Notes: a model not told the origin generated them from the sequence alone. Positions 33,865 through 41,653 are shown, counted from the first letter of the stretch. The stretch: DNA of 64,000 nucleotides from an uncultured Clostridia bacterium (GCA_937895705.1 CALBKM010000044.1:62001-126000); one strand, 5' to 3'. Translations and numbers: made by a program.

Positions 33865-34520
33865 TGGAAATCATACTGAAAAATCTTACAAAAGAGCTAA
33901 ACGGAAACCGTGTAGTAAACAATGTGAACCTCTCGCTTTACGCAGGAAAAATCTACGGACTTTGTGGATATAACGGTTGCGGAAAAACAATGCTGATGCG
34001 TTTGATTGCCGGAATGATTCGTCCGACCATGGGCACTGTCACAATCGACGGAAAACAACTCGGCAAGGATATGGACTTTCCGCCCAAGATGGGCGTTTTA
34101 ATTGAAAACCCAGCATTTTTAGGAAATTATTCCGGGTATGAAAATTTGCGACTTTTAGCATCCATTTCCGGGAAAATCAACTCTGATATGATTGAAGATG
34201 TATTGGAACGGGTAGGTCTTTCCGATTATGCAAAAAAGAAATATCGCAAATACTCTCTCGGTATGAAACAAAGACTTGGTATTGCAGCCGCAATCATGGA
34301 AAAGCCGAATTTACTAATACTTGATGAGCCAACGAATGCACTTGACACAGATGGTGTACGGCGTACAAAAGAAATCCTTCGCGAAGAACGTAATCGCGGG
34401 ACTCTGGTTATCATGACCTGCCACGACAGAGCTATTTTGGAAGACCTTTGCGATGAGATATTTAACATTGAACAAGGAACTGTCATGATAACGTCAACGA
34501 AGGATGAAGGAGGGAGATGA
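33864..34520 (+). CDS. ABC transporter ATP-binding protein
   Basis: A 218-residue ATPase. Walker A is GYNGCGKT (about residues 36-43), the signature is YSLGMKQRLGIA (near 132) and Walker B is LLILDEPTNALD (near 152); an H-loop CHD follows near 190. The YSLGMKQ form of the signature is common in LanF/NatA/BceA-like exporters. Compact length fits a LanF-type subunit. It energises the two permeases upstream. Confidence 0.92.
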   Translation: MEIILKNLTKELNGNRVVNNVNLSLYAGKIYGLCGYNGCGKTMLMRLIAGMIRPTMGTVTIDGKQLGKDMDFPPKMGVLIENPAFLGNYSGYENLRLLASISGKINSDMIEDVLERVGLSDYAKKKYRKYSLGMKQRLGIAAAIMEKPNLLILDEPTNALDTDGVRRTKEILREERNRGTLVIMTCHDRAILEDLCDEIFNIEQGTVMITSTKDEGGR

Positions 34521-35141
34521 ATGAAGAAGCGATTAGTGACCGGTGTTTTTTGCGGTGTTCTGATTATAGCGTGGGCTGTGAGATATCTTACGTTGAATCA
34601 CGGACATGTTTTTTCATATCCGGAAAATCCGATTACATATTACAAATTAAATGAAGAGGCTCCCTATGGACAAAATATACCCTATTACGGAAATGAAACT
34701 CAAACCATCGATGGCTATATGCTGCGAATTACCGATTGGGAATTGGTCACAAGTGCGGATTTTGCAAACAGATACGGAACGTTTGAAAACCAAATGGGAC
34801 TAATTAACCGCCCCTATTACCTGATTGCAGATGCTGCCGTTGCCAACTACGGCACCTCTGCGGATGGTGTAGATTTAAACTCGTTGATATTGCGGGGCGT
34901 TGACTGGTGGGCATATTGCAGTTACGGACAAACAATTCTTGTAAATTCCGCAACTGCATCACCCGACTTATACAATACCGGTATTCTGAAGATTCCCACT
35001 GGTGAATCCATGTCGGTAAAAATAGTATTCGGATTGGAAACAAATCTTTTGACAACAAAACGCTGGCAGAACTTTACGGAGGAAACAATTTGGATAACAC
35101 AAACCGTTTTCCCGGAAGAGCATCGAATATTGCTTCAGTAA
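34521..35141 (+). CDS. Exported beta-rich protein, second of a related pair
   Basis: A 206-residue protein with an uncleaved or Sec-type hydrophobic N-terminus (residues 5-22) and no lipobox. The mature domain is a beta-sandwich with the same final motif as the lipoprotein at 31281 (IPTGESMSVKIVFGL versus IPEGESVTIKIG). I associate such proteins with small unknown families encoded beside LanFEG-like transporters. The ATG directly follows the ATPase stop with GGAGGG upstream. It closes the operon; no strong terminator is seen after it. A ligand-binding or immunity-accessory role is inferred. Confidence 0.68.
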   Translation: MKKRLVTGVFCGVLIIAWAVRYLTLNHGHVFSYPENPITYYKLNEEAPYGQNIPYYGNETQTIDGYMLRITDWELVTSADFANRYGTFENQMGLINRPYYLIADAAVANYGTSADGVDLNSLILRGVDWWAYCSYGQTILVNSATASPDLYNTGILKIPTGESMSVKIVFGLETNLLTTKRWQNFTEETIWITQTVFPEEHRILLQ

Positions 35142-35194
35142 AATTAGAAATGCCTGTGGAGAATTGGGATTTTTATTGCGAGTAAAAATATAAC

Positions 35195-35223
35195 TTGACA
35201 AGTTTATTACTATATAGTAATAT
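35195..35223 (+). promoter_or_regulatory. Promoter of the MarR-flavin reductase operon
   Basis: TTGACA and TAATAT are separated by 17 bases. The spacer and -10 box are covered by the palindrome at 35205-35222. Confidence 0.78.
35205..35222. promoter_or_regulatory. Probable MarR operator
   Basis: TATTACTATATAGTAATA is an 18-base perfect palindrome between the -35 and -10 boxes of the marR promoter, the usual place and size for MarR autorepression. Confidence 0.75.
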
Positions 35224-35247
35224 CCTATATAGAAAGGAGATGAATGC

Positions 35248-35679
35248 ATGGAAACAAAAGGAGGATATTTAATATCCCGCATCAAACAGGCCGGAACCCG
35301 GATTTTTGACCGTATGCTGGCAGCATCGGGAATTGATGAGTTCAACGGAGCCCAGGGCCGGATTTTGTATGTACTTTGGCAGGACGAAGATATCAGTATC
35401 AGTAGTCTGTCTGCAAAAACAAGTCTTGCAAATACCACACTGACTTCCATGCTTGATCGCATGGAGAGTGCGGGATTAATCATCCGAAAACCGGACCCGG
35501 CAGACCGGCGTAGCCGGTTGATTGCGCTTACGGAAAAGGCAAAGGCTCTGCGACAGGAGTATGAGCAGGTGTCGGAGTGTATGAATGATTGCTATTATAC
35601 CGGGTTTACCGAAGAAGAAATTAAGCAATTTGAGGCCTATTTACAACGCGTACTTACGAATCTTGAAAGGGAGGATTAA
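35248..35679 (+). CDS. MarR-family transcriptional regulator
   Basis: A 143-residue winged-helix repressor. The core helix-turn-helix and wing are readable around residues 45-95 (SISSLSAKTSLANTTLTSML, then DPADRRSRLIALTEKA, the usual wing motif). An N-terminal and C-terminal helix pair form the dimer. ATG with AAGGAGATG. It is followed four bases later by the flavin reductase gene and preceded by a perfect palindrome, so it most likely represses both until a small ligand or oxidative signal releases it. Confidence 0.92.
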   Translation: METKGGYLISRIKQAGTRIFDRMLAASGIDEFNGAQGRILYVLWQDEDISISSLSAKTSLANTTLTSMLDRMESAGLIIRKPDPADRRSRLIALTEKAKALRQEYEQVSECMNDCYYTGFTEEEIKQFEAYLQRVLTNLERED

Positions 35680-35683
35680 CACA

Positions 35684-36301
35684 ATGAAAAAAGTATCAGT
35701 ACCTGTAACGAATGATATTTGTCCGCAGACACTTTTTGTTTACGGCACGAAGAAAGAGGATGGAACACCGAATTTCGGATTGTTTTGCTGGTTCAGTTAT
35801 TGTTGGTTTGACCAATTAGGAGTTATCTGTGCCATCGGCGGAAGTAAAAGAACCTTGGAAAATATTCGTCGAAATAAAGTTTTTTCCGCGAATTTGGTGG
35901 TTGAAAACAACTTGCCTTTGGCTGATTATTTCGGAACGGCAGACGGTCGGGATGCCGATAAAATGGATGTTACGGTAGAGTGGGAAGAGGGTGCGGTGCT
36001 TCCGGTTCCTGTTCTGTGTAGCAGTCCGCTTTCCTTTGAACTTGAAGTGGACAAAGAAATTACGACAGGGAAGCAAGATGAAGTCGTTCTTCTGTGCCGT
36101 ATCCGAAATGTCCTGAAGGATGAGACGCTAACGGATACGTCCTTAACTTCGGAAGAAATCTATAAGAAAGTAGCGGCAGTTTGTACCAGTGTGGATTGTA
36201 ATTATTGGTCTTGGGATGGCCGCCATCTCGGAAAATGGCACGAGAGAGCAAAGGAAATTAAGGCTGATGTAGAAATCGGAGCGGCGGCACAGGGAAATTA
36301 A
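35684..36301 (+). CDS. Flavin reductase-like FMN-binding protein
   Basis: A 205-residue split-barrel flavoprotein. The N-terminal half shows the fold features of the flavin reductase family: CPQTLFVYGTKKEDGTPNF, then SKRTLENIRRNKVFSANLV. The ATG at 35684 follows AGGGAGG; longer in-frame readings run into marR and are rejected. Co-expression with MarR suggests a stress or detoxification role. No partner monooxygenase is visible nearby. Confidence 0.82.
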   Translation: MKKVSVPVTNDICPQTLFVYGTKKEDGTPNFGLFCWFSYCWFDQLGVICAIGGSKRTLENIRRNKVFSANLVVENNLPLADYFGTADGRDADKMDVTVEWEEGAVLPVPVLCSSPLSFELEVDKEITTGKQDEVVLLCRIRNVLKDETLTDTSLTSEEIYKKVAAVCTSVDCNYWSWDGRHLGKWHERAKEIKADVEIGAAAQGN

Positions 36302-36332
36302 GTGGATCGAATCCTCTGATAAAGAGAAGAAT

Positions 36333-36371
36333 TGCAGTCATGTGTTACGGCACATGGCTGTTTTCTTTATG
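36333..36371 (+). terminator. Terminator after flavin reductase
   Basis: GCAGTCATGTG pairs with CACATGGCTG and is followed by a T-rich tail. The left arm is shared with the terminator at 28261. Confidence 0.72.
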
Positions 36372-36391
36372 GCAATAGGGAAAATGGGATG

Positions 36392-36420
36392 CCGACAAAA
36401 TATTTCACAAAGAGTATAAT
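36392..36420 (+). promoter_or_regulatory. Candidate promoter for the 36474 and TraX genes
   Basis: CCGACA and TATAAT are separated by 17 bases. A second TATAAT-like box lies 20-30 bases downstream, so the exact start is uncertain. Confidence 0.45.
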
Positions 36421-36473
36421 GGTACTGAAAATTATGGTGGACTATGTTATAATGAATTCGAGGTGATAAAACC

Positions 36474-36749
36474 ATGGAAAAGATTTTAGTTAACAAAATT
36501 CGATGTAAAAGATGCAATGATGTGATAGAAAGTATACATCGGCATGATTTTAAGTTTTGTAAGTGCGGCGTGGTCTGCAGAGACCGTGGGAGACCTGCGG
36601 TCAGTGGGGCGTGTGCGGTTCGTATCATGAAGAAACTGTACGATATCGACATGGAGGAAACGGAGGGACCAAGAAGTGGAGCGCGAGAAAAAAATAGAGA
36701 TTTCATCCATGACACTACATATTCTGGCTATGGTATTTATGCTGTGTGA
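36474..36749 (+). CDS. Small zinc-knuckle protein, possibly decayed at the 3' end
   Basis: A 91-residue protein. The first ~35 residues (IRCKRCNDVIESIHRHDFKFCKCG) form a clear two-CxC/CxxC zinc knuckle like the small DUF7695-type proteins I recall from Clostridia. In that family the continuation usually has a DGG motif and an Arg pair; here it reads as unrelated sequence and the frame runs 74 bases into the TraX-like gene. That suggests one or more small indels after the knuckle. It could still be translated. Function unknown. Confidence 0.5.
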   Translation: MEKILVNKIRCKRCNDVIESIHRHDFKFCKCGVVCRDRGRPAVSGACAVRIMKKLYDIDMEETEGPRSGAREKNRDFIHDTTYSGYGIYAV

Positions 36750-37416
36750 CCATCTTTGGGCAACGGTGATACCGGGAAACGATTGGCTGACGGATATCGG
36801 ACGGATTGCGTTTCCGATGTTTGCTTTTATGATTGTGGAAGGGTACTTTCATACCCGGTCTCTGAAAAAGTATGTGGGCCGGCTTTTTGTATTTGCAGTT
36901 ATTTCCGAAATACCGTTTAATCTGGTGATGGGAAGCAGCTTGTTTTATCCGTTACATCAAAATGTGTTATGGACCTTTTTGATTGCGGTGTTTTTGATTT
37001 GGCTGAACGAACTGGCAAAGAAAAAAGACAAGCTGTGGCTTCGGATTATAACTTGCATCGGAACCTTGTGTCTGGCGTTTGTACTGGGGCTGGTGACCTT
37101 CGCGGACTATCATTATGCCGGTGTCCTGACGGTGCTGGTGTTCTATTTCTTCCGGGGACGGAAATGGTGGTATTTTGTGGGACAGGCGGTATGCCTGTAC
37201 TACATCAATGTAGAGATTCTGAGCGGATTTTATTATGAAGTGAATGTGTTCGGACATACGGTAACCATTGTGCGGCAGGCATTTGCGTTGCTTGCACTGC
37301 TACCGATTTGGCTGTACCGAGGAAAGCAGGGGCCGTATAACAAGGTGATAAAGTATGTCTATTACTGGTTTTATCCGACGCATTTGCTGGTGTTGGGATT
37401 GATTCGGATGTTGTAA
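36676..37416 (+). CDS. TraX-family membrane protein
   Basis: A 246-residue polytopic membrane protein with the TraX hallmark MVFMLCDHLWATV and a GRIAFPMFAFMIVEGY segment in the first 60 residues, and seven or so hydrophobic segments. TraX acetylates conjugative pilin in F plasmids; chromosomal homologues in Clostridia are of unknown role. The GTG start has CGGAGGG about seven bases upstream; an in-frame ATG at 36709 lacks a site. The overlap with the preceding small gene is unusually long. Confidence 0.82.
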   Translation: MEREKKIEISSMTLHILAMVFMLCDHLWATVIPGNDWLTDIGRIAFPMFAFMIVEGYFHTRSLKKYVGRLFVFAVISEIPFNLVMGSSLFYPLHQNVLWTFLIAVFLIWLNELAKKKDKLWLRIITCIGTLCLAFVLGLVTFADYHYAGVLTVLVFYFFRGRKWWYFVGQAVCLYYINVEILSGFYYEVNVFGHTVTIVRQAFALLALLPIWLYRGKQGPYNKVIKYVYYWFYPTHLLVLGLIRML

Positions 37417-37453
37417 GGGGAAAAGATGAAGAGTAGGGGGATGTAAGGCGAGT

Positions 37454-38278
37454 ATGGATAGGAAGATTGGAATTATCGGTTACGGAAGTATGGGACGGAT
37501 GCTGGGTGAAAGGTTTTTGGATAGTAAGAGTGTTTCGGCAGAGAATCTTTTGGTGGCAAATCGTACGTTAGAAAAGATTGTGTATTTGAAGGGCAAGTGT
37601 ACGGTATGTAAAAGTAATCCGGAACTGGCGACAGAAGCAGATATTGTATTTGTGTGTGTTCGTCCGGTAGATATGAAGGATATTCTGTTGGAAATCAAAG
37701 ATTGTTTAAAAGAGGATTCTTTACTGGTTTCTTTAAACGGTAGTATTATGTTCGAGCAGCTTTCACCGATTTACAAAGGGAAAATTGCGAAAGCAATACC
37801 GAGCGTGACGGCGGAGGTAAATCAGTCCCAAACGCTGGTATGTTATAATGAGCGAGTGACAGAGAAGGATAAGGAGTATTTGACAAAGTTATTTTCCTGC
37901 ATGGGTACGGTGATTGAACTGCCGGAGCAGGAGATGGGAATGGGTTCCGAACTGGTTAGCTGTATGCCGGGTTTTATTGCGGCCATATTTCAGGAAATTT
38001 GTGCGTCCGCAAAGAAGCATACGAGTCTTTCGGAAGGTCAGATTGCTCGGATGGCATTGCATACGATGGTGGGAACCGGAATGTTGATGCTCGAGAAGGA
38101 ATATTCCTTTGAAGATGTGATTTCCAGAGTGGCAACCAAGGGAGGTATAACGGAAGTAGGAACGAAGGTAATTGCAGAGCGTTTCCCTAAAGTGGCGGCT
38201 GAGGTGTTTGAGAAGACGCTGGAGAAACGGAGACAGACAACCGAGAAAGCGCAAAGAAGTTTTGAAGAGGTAGAGTAG
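37454..38278 (+). CDS. Pyrroline-5-carboxylate reductase-like protein
   Basis: A 274-residue NAD(P)-dependent enzyme. The Rossmann motif GYGSMG (residues 9-14) is followed by the ProC-like VRPVDM segment near 75, and a dimerisation domain with a GTGMLML and VATKGGITE (near 236) region that holds the conserved C-terminal motif of ProC. The sequence diverges from biosynthetic ProC in the middle, so it may be a paralogue with another imine or keto substrate. It lies four bases before the isochorismatase-like gene and probably shares a transcript. Confidence 0.8.
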   Translation: MDRKIGIIGYGSMGRMLGERFLDSKSVSAENLLVANRTLEKIVYLKGKCTVCKSNPELATEADIVFVCVRPVDMKDILLEIKDCLKEDSLLVSLNGSIMFEQLSPIYKGKIAKAIPSVTAEVNQSQTLVCYNERVTEKDKEYLTKLFSCMGTVIELPEQEMGMGSELVSCMPGFIAAIFQEICASAKKHTSLSEGQIARMALHTMVGTGMLMLEKEYSFEDVISRVATKGGITEVGTKVIAERFPKVAAEVFEKTLEKRRQTTEKAQRSFEEVE

Positions 38279-38282
38279 TAAT

Positions 38283-38801
38283 ATGGTACTTATGGTAGTA
38301 GACACACAAAAATTAATCACAAATGAAAAACTGTATCAGTTTGAGCTGTTTGAAAGCCGTATTAAAGCTTTGATTGCAAAAGTCAGGGAATGTGGCGTAG
38401 AAGTGATTTATGTACGCCACGATGACGGTGTGGGGGCCGAACTGACGAAGGGTAGGGAAGGTTTTGAGATTTATGACGGTTTTGCGCCTTTGGACGGTGA
38501 GCGGATTTTTGATAAGTTTGTAAACAGTCCGTTCAAAGAGTCAGGGGTGCTTGCCTACCTGAAAGAAAAAGGCGAAGATACGATTATAGCGGTCGGTCTG
38601 CAAACGGACTATTGTATGGACGCTACTGTGAAGTGTGGGTTCGAGCATGGATTCCGGATGATTGTGCCGGAATATACCAACAGCACATTTGATAATGATT
38701 TTATGACGGCGGAGCAGACCTATCGGTATTACAATGAGTTTATGTGGAAGGGAAGATATGCAGAGTGTATTTCTTTTGAGGAGGCACTTGCATTGTTTTG
38801 A
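38283..38801 (+). CDS. Isochorismatase-family cysteine hydrolase
   Basis: A 172-residue cysteine hydrolase. The catalytic set is visible: Asp in VVDTQK at the start, a Lys in FDKFVNSPF near 80 and Cys in VGLQTDYCMDATV near 116. Such enzymes hydrolyse amides or ether-like bonds of small molecules, for example nicotinamide or carbamates. There is no ribosome site of good quality, consistent with coupling to the preceding gene. Substrate unknown. Confidence 0.87.
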   Translation: MVLMVVDTQKLITNEKLYQFELFESRIKALIAKVRECGVEVIYVRHDDGVGAELTKGREGFEIYDGFAPLDGERIFDKFVNSPFKESGVLAYLKEKGEDTIIAVGLQTDYCMDATVKCGFEHGFRMIVPEYTNSTFDNDFMTAEQTYRYYNEFMWKGRYAECISFEEALALF

Positions 38802-38818
38802 AAGAGGTGAAAAAACAG

Positions 38819-39559
38819 ATGAACTACCTAAACGCTAAAGAAGTGCTTCCGGAAGAACTTTTTAAAGAAATCCAAAAGTACGCCGGTGGTAACCTTCTAT
38901 ATGTACCCCTGGCCGAAGAAAAGGAAAAGACTTGGGGCGAAGTCTCGGGACAAAAGCAGTATTACAGAAAACGGAACCGGATGTTACAAAATAAGTATAT
39001 GTACGGTGTGTCGGTGGAGGAGTTGGCAAAGGAGTACTCTTTGTCCAGAGAGACCGTGAAGAAAATTGTGTATGAGAAACAAGGTCGGGAAGAGCTTCGG
39101 TTTACGCCGGGCGTGCAATCTGCCAAGGAGTACAACGATAACGGTCTTTTGGAGGAATGGATTCATACCTATCTTCTGTTTGAACGGAAGAATAAAGCGT
39201 TTTCGGACGGTTTGTATCTGGAAAATCGATATTACTTAGGACCTCTTGCGATGCCGCTTTCTATGTTTGTTCGTAGCAGCGGACCGGAAGAAGGTATCAA
39301 ATGGCAGGTGCATCCGGTGGTGTTTGAAGAACACGTAAACGCTTGGAGAGAAAAGATTCGGGCAAATCAGATACTTCCGCCGGTGATTGTAGGGTATGCG
39401 GACAGTGAGTTTGAGATTAACTGTAACAATCCGTTGTTTGAGGCACTGGTACGGGAGGGCGTTACCTATTTCCCTGTGATTATGTGGACGACCAAGAGAA
39501 GTGATTACGATGATTTTGTGAAGAAATATGCACCGTATACCGAGTTTGTTTTAAAGTAA
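38819..39559 (+). CDS. HTH (CD3324-like) fused to a degenerate ParB-like domain
   Basis: A 246-residue fusion. Residues 1-90 resemble the CD3324 family: NYLNAKEVLPEELFKEIQKY then a resolvase-like helix-turn-helix (EELAKEYSLSRETVKKIVY). The C-terminal ~150 residues match the stand-alone ParB-like protein at 40586 (GLLEEWIHTYLL versus GKIDQWMQDFLR, and a final PVIMWTTK versus AVVWTTGE). The catalytic-type DDGRHR motif of ParB/Srx domains is replaced here by a segment INCNN, so the domain should be inactive or only ligand-binding. The ATG follows AAAGAGGTG. A regulatory role is likely. Confidence 0.72.
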   Translation: MNYLNAKEVLPEELFKEIQKYAGGNLLYVPLAEEKEKTWGEVSGQKQYYRKRNRMLQNKYMYGVSVEELAKEYSLSRETVKKIVYEKQGREELRFTPGVQSAKEYNDNGLLEEWIHTYLLFERKNKAFSDGLYLENRYYLGPLAMPLSMFVRSSGPEEGIKWQVHPVVFEEHVNAWREKIRANQILPPVIVGYADSEFEINCNNPLFEALVREGVTYFPVIMWTTKRSDYDDFVKKYAPYTEFVLK

Positions 39560-39601
39560 AGTAGGTATAAATCGGGAGGTCATTGTGTGATACAATGTTA
39601 T

Positions 39602-39641
39602 GACACAGAAGGTTCTGTCGGGCTTTCTGTGTCGTATTTTT
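39602..39641 (+). terminator. Terminator after the HTH-ParB-like gene
   Basis: GACACAGAA pairs with TTCTGTGTC and is followed by five T residues after a short gap. A smaller CATTGT/ACAATG repeat lies just upstream. Confidence 0.75.
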
Positions 39642-39695
39642 ACGGCAGAGAAAGTGCGTATGTTGTAAGGAATCAGTAAGGGGCGGTATCACAAA

Positions 39696-40511
39696 ATGAC
39701 AAGGGTTACGGTAAGAAACAACATATTTCAGCATATTCAAGTATTAAAAACCAATCGGACCAAAAGAAATCGCTACGGCGAGTTTGTGGTGGAAGGTGTC
39801 CGGAACATAAACGAGGCGGTGAAAAACGGATGGCAGATAAAGTCTTTTTTGTATGGCGAAGGAAATCTGTCCGATTGGGCCAAAGAACTGCTGGCTTCTG
39901 TTAAGACGAAAGAGAATTATCAGTTTTCGCAGGAACTTATGAAGGAACTCAGTAGTAAGGAGGATACGTCCGAACTGATGGCAATTGTAGCAATGAAAGA
40001 GATTGTTTCAGCACAGATGAAGCTGTCAAGCAATCCGTTTCTGGTGTTATTTGACCGTCCGTCCAATAAAGGTAATCTGGGGACAATAATACGTTCCTGT
40101 GACGCCCTGGGCGTGGATGCTTTGATTCTTACCGGTCATGGGGTGGATTTGTATGATCCGGAGGTGGTAGCGGCGTCCATGGGTTCGTTTTTCTCGTTGC
40201 AGGTGATACGGATTACAGAGCAGGAAACATTGTATGAGATGATAAATCGTATGAAAGAGACCTACGGGACGTTTCGGATGTTTGGTTCGACAGCCCATCA
40301 GCAAAAAGCAATTTGGGAGTTGGATTTGATGTCGCCGTTACTTCTTTTTATCGGAAATGAAACGAAGGGATTGAGTTACGCTTACAAAGAATTGTGTGAT
40401 GAACTGTGTACGATACCTATGGCGGAATCAAGTACGGCGTCTTCCTTTAATGTGAGCTGTGCAGCCTCAATTATGATGTATGAAGTGGTACGGCAGCGGA
40501 ATAGCAAGTGA
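39696..40511 (+). CDS. SpoU/TrmH-family RNA 2'-O-methyltransferase
   Basis: A 271-residue SPOUT methyltransferase. An N-terminal L30e-like substrate-binding domain (residues 1-100, with NRYGEFVVEGVRNINEA) precedes the knotted methyltransferase domain. Motif 1 is NKGNLGTIIRSCDALG, motif 2 is LLFIGNETKGLS and motif 3 is IPMAESSTASSFNVSCA. It transfers methyl from S-adenosylmethionine to a ribose of rRNA or tRNA. The exact RNA position cannot be told. ATG start without a strong ribosome site nearby (GGGGCGG at some distance). Confidence 0.9.
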   Translation: MTRVTVRNNIFQHIQVLKTNRTKRNRYGEFVVEGVRNINEAVKNGWQIKSFLYGEGNLSDWAKELLASVKTKENYQFSQELMKELSSKEDTSELMAIVAMKEIVSAQMKLSSNPFLVLFDRPSNKGNLGTIIRSCDALGVDALILTGHGVDLYDPEVVAASMGSFFSLQVIRITEQETLYEMINRMKETYGTFRMFGSTAHQQKAIWELDLMSPLLLFIGNETKGLSYAYKELCDELCTIPMAESSTASSFNVSCAASIMMYEVVRQRNSK

Positions 40512-40585
40512 CTAGGCATAAAGTTGTAACCGGTAGAGGAAGACAAAATCCTGGGGAGAGTAACCGAAAGGAGGAGAATACAAGC

Positions 40586-41035
40586 ATGATTTACGGAACA
40601 TTATCGTTAGCAAAGCAGTATAACAGCGAAGGAAAAATAGATCAGTGGATGCAGGATTTCCTGCGGGCAGACGGAAAGAATCTTGCTTTGGCGGACGGAC
40701 TTTTATTGGAGGAGCGACATTACTTCGAACTTCGGGAGATACCGATTAGGTTACTTTCGGATGTAAAGTCCGGTGCTCCGGAGTATTTGCATGCGGAAAA
40801 TGATATTCAGTATTTTTTTCATGTGGTGGACCGGATGAAGGAGAGTCTTGCGGACGGCTGGGATGCACCGCCTCTTATCGTGGAGTATGTCTACGGAAAG
40901 TTTCAGGTAGACGATGGCAGACATCGTTTGGAGACCTACCGTCAGCTTGGCGTAGAGCGTGTCTGGGCGGTGGTGTGGACTACCGGAGAAAAGAATAAGA
41001 AAACAGTAGAAAAGATTTTGGAGGATAACAAATGA
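40586..41035 (+). CDS. Stand-alone ParB/Srx-like domain protein
   Basis: A 149-residue protein with a ParB/sulfiredoxin-type core: the motif VDDGRHRLETYRQLG near residue 111, which in this superfamily binds nucleotide. Length and content fit a minimal single-domain protein without a DNA-binding half. The ATG at 40586 follows AAGGAGG. Its stop overlaps the start of the zinc-ribbon kinase by four bases, so the two should work together. Its sequence is close to the C-terminal half of the fusion at 38819, but here the active motif is intact. ParB-like CTPase or Srx-like ATPase activity is possible. Confidence 0.72.
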   Translation: MIYGTLSLAKQYNSEGKIDQWMQDFLRADGKNLALADGLLLEERHYFELREIPIRLLSDVKSGAPEYLHAENDIQYFFHVVDRMKESLADGWDAPPLIVEYVYGKFQVDDGRHRLETYRQLGVERVWAVVWTTGEKNKKTVEKILEDNK

Positions 41036-41637
41036 TTGGACAATGTATCAAATGTGGGAATCATAACTGGGATAAGGAAATCGCCGGAAGCACGGTGAAG
41101 TGTCCGAAGTGCGGACATACATGGGAGAAGGTGTCCTTCCCGCTCTTTATTTTGTCCGGTTGCAGCGGTGTAGGAAAGACCACCACTGCCCAGATGATTC
41201 AACAGAAAAAGGTGGATTTTGTGGTGCTGGATGCGGATATTTTTTGCGGTTATATGAAGTCGGAAACCAATGAAGATTATGAAAGACGGTTAAATTTGAT
41301 TGAACAGCTTTCCATGAATATTATGCAAAGCGGTCGTCCGGTGCTTTGGACCATGGCAGGAAATTTGGACAAGCTGCACCATCAGTATTGCAGACGGTTT
41401 TTTCCGGATATTAAATGTTTGGCGCTTACATGTGAGGAAGATCTTTTAAGAAAGCGTATGAGAGAGGGTAGAGGCATTACCGATGAAAATTGGATTCAGA
41501 GCTCGGTGGACTATAACGAGTATTTCAGAACCCATGATCGTCACGGCGATACGATGTTTGAGACTTTTGATATCAGCGGAAAGGATGTAGAGGCAGTGGC
41601 GGACTACGTGATAGCGTGGGTAAAAAAGAACTGCTAA
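41032..41637 (+). CDS. Zinc-ribbon P-loop kinase-like protein
   Basis: A 201-residue protein. An N-terminal zinc ribbon (CIKC at residues 5-8 and CPKCGH near 24) is fused to a P-loop kinase domain with Walker A GCSGVGKTTT (about residues 43-52) and a VVLDAD segment near 66, resembling shikimate/gluconate or nucleoside kinases. A lid-like Arg-rich segment (RKRMREGRG) follows near 142. The fusion is unusual for a metabolic kinase. It overlaps the ParB-like gene. Substrate is unknown; a nucleotide, RNA end or small metabolite are all open. Confidence 0.75.
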   Translation: MIGQCIKCGNHNWDKEIAGSTVKCPKCGHTWEKVSFPLFILSGCSGVGKTTTAQMIQQKKVDFVVLDADIFCGYMKSETNEDYERRLNLIEQLSMNIMQSGRPVLWTMAGNLDKLHHQYCRRFFPDIKCLALTCEEDLLRKRMREGRGITDENWIQSSVDYNEYFRTHDRHGDTMFETFDISGKDVEAVADYVIAWVKKNC

Positions 41638-41653
41638 AGAGAAACTGTTTAGA

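Noticed and set aside
36676..37416. TraX-like gene as a sign of conjugative transfer
   Set aside because: No relaxase, type IV secretion or other transfer genes are nearby; chromosomal TraX homologues are common in Clostridia.
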